A DNA stretch of 64,000 nt from Cutibacterium equinum (GTDB taxonomy: Bacteria; Actinomycetota; Actinomycetes; Propionibacteriales; Propionibacteriaceae), in assembly GCF_028021195.1 (NCBI RefSeq), contig NZ_CP115668.1, forward strand, positions 1,116,001 to 1,180,000, in the 5' to 3' direction. Below are positions 58,936-64,000 of this stretch, in pieces. Made by a program: the position numbers and the translations under genes. The notes beneath the pieces were generated by a model. It made no database searches, had not been told where the DNA came from, and saw only the letters and a list, made by a program, of their open reading frames with translations. Each line of letters starts with the position of its first letter. Position 1 is the first letter of the stretch.

Positions 58936-59781
58936 ATGAGGATCAAGTTGATCGCCGCCCCACTGGTTGCCGGTGCCATGCTGGCTCCAGCCGCTCTTTC
59001 CACCCCCGCGGCTCACGCTGCCGTGCCGGCTGTTTCCACCGTGTCGAGTAATACCTCTGATGCACACGCATTGCTCGGCGATGTCATTGATCGTATTGAC
59101 TCGCTGACCAATGATCTCAAGGACGCCAAGGCCTCTATGTCTCCCAAGGAGGTCATTGATACCATTTCGGACCTCCTGAAGCAGGCCAAGGCTCTCAAGG
59201 CTCAGCTTGAGAAGGTCATCAAGGGAGTCACCCTCCTCGTCAAGTCGATTCCGGCTCGTGTCGAGTTGTTCCTGGCTATGTGCGACACCACGCACACCGC
59301 AACTCTCACCATTCAGGACAAGGTGCAGAACGCGCATACTGTCGTGTTCGATGAGATTGCCCACGCCATCAACGTGCTGATCTCCCTTGACTCCACCCCC
59401 GCGCAGTTGACCGACGAGGTGGCTGCACTCAACAAGGCTCTCGCTACAGCTCAGGCCATGCCCGACCTCAAGCCGAACGATGTTGCCACCAAGTTCGTGC
59501 GTGCCAAACTGGGACGCTTGATGTCGCAAGTTCGGTTTGACCGTAACACGTGCGTCACCAAGTACAAGGACCACGACACCGTCCGTCTGCTCAATCGTGC
59601 CATCGACAGGGCTGGGCTTGTCCGGGGTAACGCATGGGTGCGGGTCTCCGAAGTCGACCAGGCCATGAAGGACCTCGAGGCCGCCTACCAGGATGCCCTC
59701 AAGGCCCCGAACAAGGAGAACGCCCCGGCCTCGCCATCCGTCTGCATGCCGGCTGCCAATGCTCCGGTAACTTTCGCCTGA
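58936..59781 (+). CDS. CAMP factor-family secreted co-haemolysin
   Basis: 281 residues. A signal peptide is clear: basic start MRIK, hydrophobic core, and a probable cleavage after PAAHA (about residue 28). The mature part is alpha-helical and matches the CAMP-factor family of Cutibacterium and group B streptococcus in its central and C-terminal region: LKPNDVATKFVRAKLGRLM, then RLLNRAIDRAGLV and AMKDLEAAYQDALKAP. CAMP factors insert in host membranes and enhance sphingomyelinase haemolysis. Three Cys residues are in the mature protein (MCDTTHT, RNTCVTKY, SVCMPA). Strong ribosome binding site and a terminator make it a single-gene unit. Confidence 0.88.
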   Translation: MRIKLIAAPLVAGAMLAPAALSTPAAHAAVPAVSTVSSNTSDAHALLGDVIDRIDSLTNDLKDAKASMSPKEVIDTISDLLKQAKALKAQLEKVIKGVTLLVKSIPARVELFLAMCDTTHTATLTIQDKVQNAHTVVFDEIAHAINVLISLDSTPAQLTDEVAALNKALATAQAMPDLKPNDVATKFVRAKLGRLMSQVRFDRNTCVTKYKDHDTVRLLNRAIDRAGLVRGNAWVRVSEVDQAMKDLEAAYQDALKAPNKENAPASPSVCMPAANAPVTFA

Positions 59782-59792
59782 TACCAATGATC

Positions 59793-59826
59793 GATCATCA
59801 GGACCACGCTGGTGGTCCTGATGATC
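59793..59826. terminator. Terminator after the CAMP-factor gene
   Basis: Perfect 15-bp stem GATCATCAGGACCAC / GTGGTCCTGATGATC with a GCTG loop, followed by GTTCTATGTGT. Confidence 0.88.
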
Positions 59827-60080
59827 GTTCTATGTGTGGCTGGTCATGTCAGTCGTGATCAACGTCCTTCCCACATCCGGGACAAAGACGTGAGTCGTAG
59901 TCGTCACCGATGGACGATGGGGACGCCAAGATATTGGTGATGCATCGACAGGATATTGCGGACGTCCACCCTCATGACGGTTACTGAAGTGGCCACCGTT
60001 CAGGGGCCGTGCAGCGCGACATGTCGCGGTCCTGACGTCGTGGCGAGGAGAGTCTTTCTCCGCGTCCCGTTACGACCCTC
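59827..60080. other. Intergenic region before rpe
   Basis: About 250 bases (312 with the terminator) without a supported gene. A short near-repeat of GATATTG occurs at about 59931 and 59952. Otherwise nothing is seen apart from the rpe -10 element at its end. Confidence 0.6.
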
Positions 60081-60086
60081 TAGGCT
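60081..60086 (+). promoter_or_regulatory. Putative -10 element of rpe
   Basis: TAGGCT ends 6 nt before the ATG of rpe. Confidence 0.45.
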
Positions 60087-60092
60087 GACAGC

Positions 60093-60764
60093 ATGACAGT
60101 TCGCATCACACCGTCAATTCTCAACGCTGACCTGGCCAATCTTGCTGACGAGGTGGCGCGAATCCCGTCTGCCGACGGCCTTCACATCGACGTCATGGAC
60201 GGCCATTTCGTGCCGAACCTTGTCATGGGAGCGCCCTTTGTGGCATCCCTGCGCCCGACCACCGATCTCATGTTCGACGTCCACCTCATGATCGAGGATC
60301 CCGACAGGTGGGCACCGCACTATGTTGAGGCCGGCGCCCAGTCGGTGACTTTCCACTTGGAGGCTGCCACCGCACCGATCAAGCTCGCCCGCGAACTCCG
60401 GGCGATGGGAGCACGGGCATCCGTGGCGCTGCGTCCGGCGACACCTATTGAGCCGCTCGCCGATTTCCTGACCGAGTTCGATCAGATTCTCCTCATGACC
60501 GTTGAACCTGGATTCGGTGGCCAGACATTCCTCGACCCGGTGCTTGCCAAGATCCGTCGGGCACGCAAGCTCATTGACGCATCCGGGGCTGACATCTGGT
60601 TGCAGATTGATGGTGGGGTTTCGGCAGACACCATCGAGCGCGCTGCCGAGGCCGGTGCTGACACCTTCGTGGCGGGTTCTGCCGTGTACCGATCCGATGA
60701 CCCGGACCAGGTGGTCACCTCCCTGCGCAGTCAGGCTCAGGCCGCCCAGGGGTGCGGCCACTGA
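60093..60764 (+). CDS. rpe: Ribulose-phosphate 3-epimerase
   Basis: Interconverts ribulose 5-phosphate and xylulose 5-phosphate in the pentose phosphate pathway. 223 residues, TIM barrel with divalent metal. Signatures: [17 protein letters not shown], the metal-site [44 protein letters not shown] and [10 protein letters not shown]. Convergent with the PAC2 gene, one base apart. Confidence 0.96.
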   Translation: MTVRITPSILNADLANLADEVARIPSADGLHIDVMDGHFVPNLVMGAPFVASLRPTTDLMFDVHLMIEDPDRWAPHYVEAGAQSVTFHLEAATAPIKLARELRAMGARASVALRPATPIEPLADFLTEFDQILLMTVEPGFGGQTFLDPVLAKIRRARKLIDASGADIWLQIDGGVSADTIERAAEAGADTFVAGSAVYRSDDPDQVVTSLRSQAQAAQGCGH

Positions 60765-60765
60765 T

Positions 60766-61587
60766 TCAGCTACCGCGATGACGTAGATAGGACTGGAACT
60801 CCACAGCCAGGACGTCTCCGGTGAGCCCTTCGGGCAGGGCGGCGTCCTGTTCGGTCTCCAAGGCCGCGACGTATTCGGCCAGATCGGGATGTTCCGACAG
60901 GGCCTCGTTGATAGCCTCGCCCCAATCCCGCTTGTCCTCCTCCAGACCAACTTGCGGCACAGCGATTCCGGTGAGTTCCTCAATTCGGACCAGGAGGGAC
61001 TGCACAGCCGGAGGGCAGGGAGATTCGCAGGCGTATTGCGGCACTCCGACCCACAGACCGACGGCATTGAATCCGAGATGTCGAGCCTGGATCACCAGGA
61101 CGAAGGGGATGCCTGTCGGGCCGTCGTACTCGAGCTTTTCTGCTCCCAGAGTGCTGACGAGGTCGGGGTCGGTCGTGGAGACCATGACCGGCAACTGCCG
61201 GGTGTGGGCGACGTCGGTGGCCATCGCGCCGAGCACGACAAGACCGGCTGGCTTGAGCTTGCGCAGTCGTCGAAGCAGACGGAAACAGTAGGTCCGCCAG
61301 TGCAGACTCGGTTCCGGGCCGGTGACGACGACGATCGGCTGACCTTGCCAGTTACCGATGCGGATCGTCGTGCGGGGCCAATTGACGATTTCGACGTCAT
61401 TCATGACGGTGATGGCAGGACGGGTCTGACGGAAGTCGTTGAACTCCTCGCAGTCGATCGTCCGCCAGGTTTTCGCCTCGGAATACTCAGCCAGGAGGAG
61501 CGCCGCTTGGGTGGCAGCCGAGCCCGCGTCGTTCCAGCCGCTGAAGGCCACCACGACCCATGGTCGGTCCATGTGTCGAAATCGCAT
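60766..61587 (-). CDS. PAC2 family protein
   Basis: 273 residues. N-terminus DRPWVVVAFSGWNDAGSAAT, then GQPIVVVTGPEPSLHWR and GLVVLGAMATDVAHTR, and the C-terminal KRDWGEAINEALSEHPDLAEYVA-type helix. PAC2 proteins are named for a eukaryotic proteasome-assembly chaperone; the actinobacterial homologues have no proven function and occur also where no proteasome exists. TAGCCT lies 7 nt before the ATG. Confidence 0.88.
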   Translation of the reverse strand: MRFRHMDRPWVVVAFSGWNDAGSAATQAALLLAEYSEAKTWRTIDCEEFNDFRQTRPAITVMNDVEIVNWPRTTIRIGNWQGQPIVVVTGPEPSLHWRTYCFRLLRRLRKLKPAGLVVLGAMATDVAHTRQLPVMVSTTDPDLVSTLGAEKLEYDGPTGIPFVLVIQARHLGFNAVGLWVGVPQYACESPCPPAVQSLLVRIEELTGIAVPQVGLEEDKRDWGEAINEALSEHPDLAEYVAALETEQDAALPEGLTGDVLAVEFQSYLRHRGS

Positions 61588-61594
61588 GTTCCCA

Positions 61595-61600
61595 AGGCTA
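61595..61600 (-). promoter_or_regulatory. Putative -10 element of the PAC2 gene
   Basis: Minus-strand TAGCCT with 7 nt to the ATG at 61587. Confidence 0.45.
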
Positions 61601-61731
61601 GCCCGACCCCTGGTCCGGAACCCAGATACCGGGGGTGGACGTCACCGAGGCCACCGATAACCGGACCCAGTGCGGCTGACGGTACAGTTTTGGGTACGCT
61701 GCCTGCCCGAACCTCCCAGGACAGGGCCAAG

Positions 61732-61860
61732 GTGGTGAAACTGCTCGACCCGGCGAGGATCGGTGCGCGGCTGTCGATGGAGTTCCAGCTTCATCTCGAA
61801 CAGTCCACCGACTCCTTCGTCATCCATCACCCGGAGGCCAACCATTTCCACGCCACGTGA
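61732..61860 (+). CDS. Small ORF of unknown function before the HAD-TrmI gene
   Basis: 42 residues from the GTG at 61732, which has AGGACAGGG upstream; a GTG at 61735 or a TTG at 61690 (56 residues) are alternatives. The protein begins VVKLLDPARIGARLSMEF and ends VIHHPEANHFHAT, with four His in the last 12 residues. Codons from 61690 to the stop end mostly in G or C (about four fifths by my count), as in real genes of this window. It stops 7 nt before the next start, and the HAD frame here gives only a Ser/Pro/Arg-rich shadow. A TACAGT hexamer at 61683 may be its -10 element. No family recognised. Confidence 0.5.
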   Translation: MVKLLDPARIGARLSMEFQLHLEQSTDSFVIHHPEANHFHAT

Positions 61861-61867
61861 GACGTCC

Positions 61868-63490
61868 TTGCACACCTCGACCGCTGACCGTTTTTCGGCG
61901 GTGCTGTGGGACTTCGACGGGACCCTCGTCGACACAGAGCCGCGATGGGCCGAGGCAGAACTGGCGATTCTGGCCTCGCATGGAATCGCGTGGGATTCGG
62001 AGAAGGCCAGTAGCTTCACGGGCAGACCGATGATTCACGTCTGTGAGGCCATGGCTTCACAGATCGGAGAGTCGGTGACCGTCGATGACGTGCGTCATCA
62101 ACTCCTCACGATGGTCTCGACCTTCAATCGGGAGCGCGATGTGCCATGGTGTCCGGGAGTGCTGGACCTGCTGACCCAGATCCGCCAGGCCGGTATCCCC
62201 ATGGCCATCGTCACAGGATCGCCGCGCGCTGTCGTCGAGCCGGTGCTTGAGGCCATGCGCGAGGGTATTGGCAACCCCTTCGACACTGTCGTGACCGCCG
62301 ATGATGTCACTGAGGACACGGCCAAACCGGCTCCAGGCCCGTATCTGCTGGCCGCCGAGAGACTTGGCGTCGACATCGCCAACTGTCTGGTGATCGAGGA
62401 TTCCCCTGCGGGGACAACCTCAGCGACGACCGCCGGGGCTGCGGTGCTCACCGTGGACGGACTGGCTGAGGTCGGACCCGGCCCACGGCGTGTTCACCGT
62501 CCCAATCTGGCTGGCCTGTCGCTGGCTGACATGATCACCTTGTGGCACCTGGCCGACGAGCCTGCAGCCCCGGTGGCCAATGGTGGCGGTGGAGTCCTGC
62601 GGGCTGGGGAACGGATCACCCTCACCGATCCCAAGGGGCGCAAACACTCGATCGTCCTGCAGTCGGGTGGCATCTTCCACACCACCAAGGGTGCGGTGCG
62701 CCACGACGACCTCATTGGTGGGCCTCAGGGAGTCGTCGTCACCTCCGTCGGCGGCCTGGAGTTCCTGGCCATGCGGCCGATTCTCAGCGAGTTCACCGTC
62801 TCGATGCCGCGCGAGGCCGCCATCATTTATCCCAAGGAGGCCGCCCAGATCACGATGTGGGCCGACATCTTCCCCGGGGCCCGAGTACTCGAGGCGGGAG
62901 TCGGGTCGGGCGGACTGTCGATCCCACTGCTGCGCGCCATCGGGCCGAATGGACGCCTGTATTCCTACGAGAGGCGTCAGGAGTTCGCTGACGTCGCACG
63001 CAAGAACGTTGAATCCTTCTATGGTGAGGTGCCGTCCACCTGGGACCTCAACGTGTGTGACCTCGTGGCCGGCATCACGTCCGAGCCGATTGACCGCGCC
63101 ATCCTCGACATGCTCGCCCCGTGGGAGTGCGTCGAGACGGTTGGCAAGGTGTTGGTTCCGGGCGGAGTGCTGTGCTGCTATGTCGCCACCACAACTCAGA
63201 TGGGTCTGGTCATGGACACCCTCCGTGCCGACGGTGGGTGGACCGAGCCTCAAGCCACCGAGACCACGACCCGGGACTGGCACGCTGAGGGGCTGGCCAT
63301 TCGTCCGGCTCACGGTACGACGGGCCACACCGGCTTCCTCGTCATCTCGCGGCGTCTTGCTCCTGGCGTGACGGCACCGATACGCAAGCGTCGCCCTGCT
63401 CCGGGTGCTTACGGGCCTGACTACCACGGCCCTCGGCCACGCAACATCACCGAGCACGACCAGTGGCGCTTGCCGAAGGAGGAGAAGTGA
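61868..63490 (+). CDS. Fusion of HAD-family phosphatase and tRNA (adenine58-N1)-methyltransferase TrmI
   Basis: 540 residues from the TTG at 61868; the open frame upstream is shadow of the small ORF. N-terminal HAD domain (residues 10-215): WDFDGTLVDTEP with the nucleophile D15, VTGSPRAV (motif II), KPAPGPYLLAAERLG (motif III Lys), IEDSPAGTTSA (motif IV), as in beta-phosphoglucomutase-like sugar phosphatases. After a linker, the TrmI half starts about residue 245 (RAGERITLTDPKGRKHSIVL) with SAM motif VLEAGVGSGGLSIPLL and LDMLAPWECVETVGKVLVPGG. TrmI makes m1A58 in tRNA. No stop or frameshift separates the halves; in many actinobacteria they are separate genes. Confidence 0.88.
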   Translation: MHTSTADRFSAVLWDFDGTLVDTEPRWAEAELAILASHGIAWDSEKASSFTGRPMIHVCEAMASQIGESVTVDDVRHQLLTMVSTFNRERDVPWCPGVLDLLTQIRQAGIPMAIVTGSPRAVVEPVLEAMREGIGNPFDTVVTADDVTEDTAKPAPGPYLLAAERLGVDIANCLVIEDSPAGTTSATTAGAAVLTVDGLAEVGPGPRRVHRPNLAGLSLADMITLWHLADEPAAPVANGGGGVLRAGERITLTDPKGRKHSIVLQSGGIFHTTKGAVRHDDLIGGPQGVVVTSVGGLEFLAMRPILSEFTVSMPREAAIIYPKEAAQITMWADIFPGARVLEAGVGSGGLSIPLLRAIGPNGRLYSYERRQEFADVARKNVESFYGEVPSTWDLNVCDLVAGITSEPIDRAILDMLAPWECVETVGKVLVPGGVLCCYVATTTQMGLVMDTLRADGGWTEPQATETTTRDWHAEGLAIRPAHGTTGHTGFLVISRRLAPGVTAPIRKRRPAPGAYGPDYHGPRPRNITEHDQWRLPKEEK

Positions 63491-63557
63491 CACATGGGGG
63501 CCGCTGACCACGGCGGGGTCGTGTAGCCGAGGATCTCAACGTCACGAGTCAGTCACG

Positions 63558-63592
63558 CCTGGGGCCGGTGGATCATGTCCACCGGCCCCAGG
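63558..63592. terminator. Bidirectional terminator between the HAD-TrmI and DUF3054 genes
   Basis: Perfect 15-bp stem CCTGGGGCCGGTGGA / TCCACCGGCCCCAGG with a TCATG loop, between convergent genes. Confidence 0.85.
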
Positions 63593-63595
63593 CCG

Positions 63596-63988
63596 TCACG
63601 CTCGCCGTCCCTTACGTCGTGCTGCTGTGATCCACATCGTCACAGCTCGCCAACCGATGAGGGTGAGAGCCAGGAAGCCTGCCGTCACGAGGATGAAGGA
63701 GACGGCCACTCCCTGGTGCGTGAAGTGGCGAACCGCCATTCCCACGATGAGGGTCGATGCCCACACAACCAGTCCAGCCACCCAGCGCTGTGCTGGGACA
63801 CGAGCCATCACGACGATCACCCAACCGACGGTCAGCCCCAGTACGAAGGGAGTGCATGTTCGCAACAGACCGCCGGGGGAGAGAGGTTCTCCATGGCTGG
63901 CCCGTCCAATCGTCGCGAAGAGGACCACGCAGAAGATGTCGGCGAGGAGAGCACGGCGCACTGCGGGAGACGCCATGTCGTTGCTCAT
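63596..63988 (-). CDS. DUF3054 family membrane protein
   Basis: 130 residues with four membrane helices (about residues 12-30, 44-62, 68-86 and 93-115). The segments LADIFCVVLFATIGRASHGE, VGWVIVVMARVPAQRW and VRHFTHQGVAVSFILVTAGF match the actinobacterial DUF3054 pattern, including the conserved Asp in the first helix, Gly-Arg-x-x-His after it and a Trp-x-x turn. Function unknown. Its promoter region lies beyond the window edge. Confidence 0.82.
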   Translation of the reverse strand: MSNDMASPAVRRALLADIFCVVLFATIGRASHGEPLSPGGLLRTCTPFVLGLTVGWVIVVMARVPAQRWVAGLVVWASTLIVGMAVRHFTHQGVAVSFILVTAGFLALTLIGWRAVTMWITAARRKGRRA

Positions 63989-64000
63989 CGCGGCCTCACC

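Noticed and set aside
60889-61689. Long plus-strand frame opposite the PAC2 gene
   Set aside because: Only its last part (from about 61690) lies outside PAC2 and looks coding; the rest is antisense shadow, so just the small ORF is kept.

Overview
The window is a gene-dense, GC-rich (about 63% by eye) stretch of an actinobacterial chromosome. Conserved housekeeping order (yebC-ruvCAB-yajC-secDF-apt-rel; aspS-rarA-DUF948-alaS-ruvX-mltG-aroECKB; efp-nusB; mihF-gmk-rpoZ-coaBC-metK-priA-fmt-rsmB-rpe), actinobacterial-type proteins (mIHF, Rel, PriA without helicase motifs, a KmtR-like ArsR repressor) and a CAMP-factor co-haemolysin gene point to Propionibacteriaceae, most likely a Cutibacterium. 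No tRNA, rRNA, IS element, prophage or CRISPR array was found.

Layout. 0-6 kb: 3' end of lgt, a small membrane protein, an HdeD-like protein, dnaE and a DUF2567-like protein. 6-10.5 kb: hisD-hisC-hisB-hisH-hisA, with hisF not present at the end. 10.6-24.8 kb: yebC, ruvC-ruvA-ruvB, yajC-secD-secF, apt, a K+ channel, rel, a DUF349 protein (reverse), an MBL-fold hydrolase and hisS. 24.8-32.5 kb is more lineage-specific: a DUF998 protein, a GNAT acetyltransferase, a 1475-residue iron-sulfur activase-like protein related to 2-hydroxyacyl-CoA dehydratase activators, a divergent TetR regulator and a GT-B-type glycosyltransferase. 32.6-44.5 kb: aspS, rarA, DUF948, alaS, ruvX, mltG and the shikimate genes aroE-aroC-aroK-aroB. 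44.5-48.9 kb is an accessory insert between aroB and efp: a DUF559/AbiEi-like nuclease, a pair of DnaA boxes, a KmtR-like repressor, a CapA lipoprotein and ppk2. 48.9-60.8 kb: efp, nusB, mihF, gmk, rpoZ, coaBC, metK, priA, fmt, rsmB, the CAMP-factor gene and rpe. 60.8-64 kb: a PAC2-family protein, a small unrecognised ORF, a HAD-phosphatase/TrmI tRNA methyltransferase fusion and a DUF3054 protein.

The genes cover replication and repair (dnaE, ruvABC, rarA, priA), protein export (secDF-yajC, lgt), translation (hisS, aspS, alaS, efp, fmt), stringent response and purine salvage (rel, apt, gmk), histidine and chorismate synthesis, and CoA and SAM synthesis. Operons are tight, with ATGA and GTGA overlaps, and several blocks end in strong perfect-stem hairpins. 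A recurring TANNNT hexamer lies exactly 6-7 nt upstream of many start codons on both strands, which suggests that leaderless transcription is common; it also helps fix several start sites. The most unusual items are the HAD-TrmI fusion with the small ORF just before it, the accessory insert with its paired DnaA boxes, the CAMP-factor gene, and the giant activase-like protein with its divergent TetR regulator.
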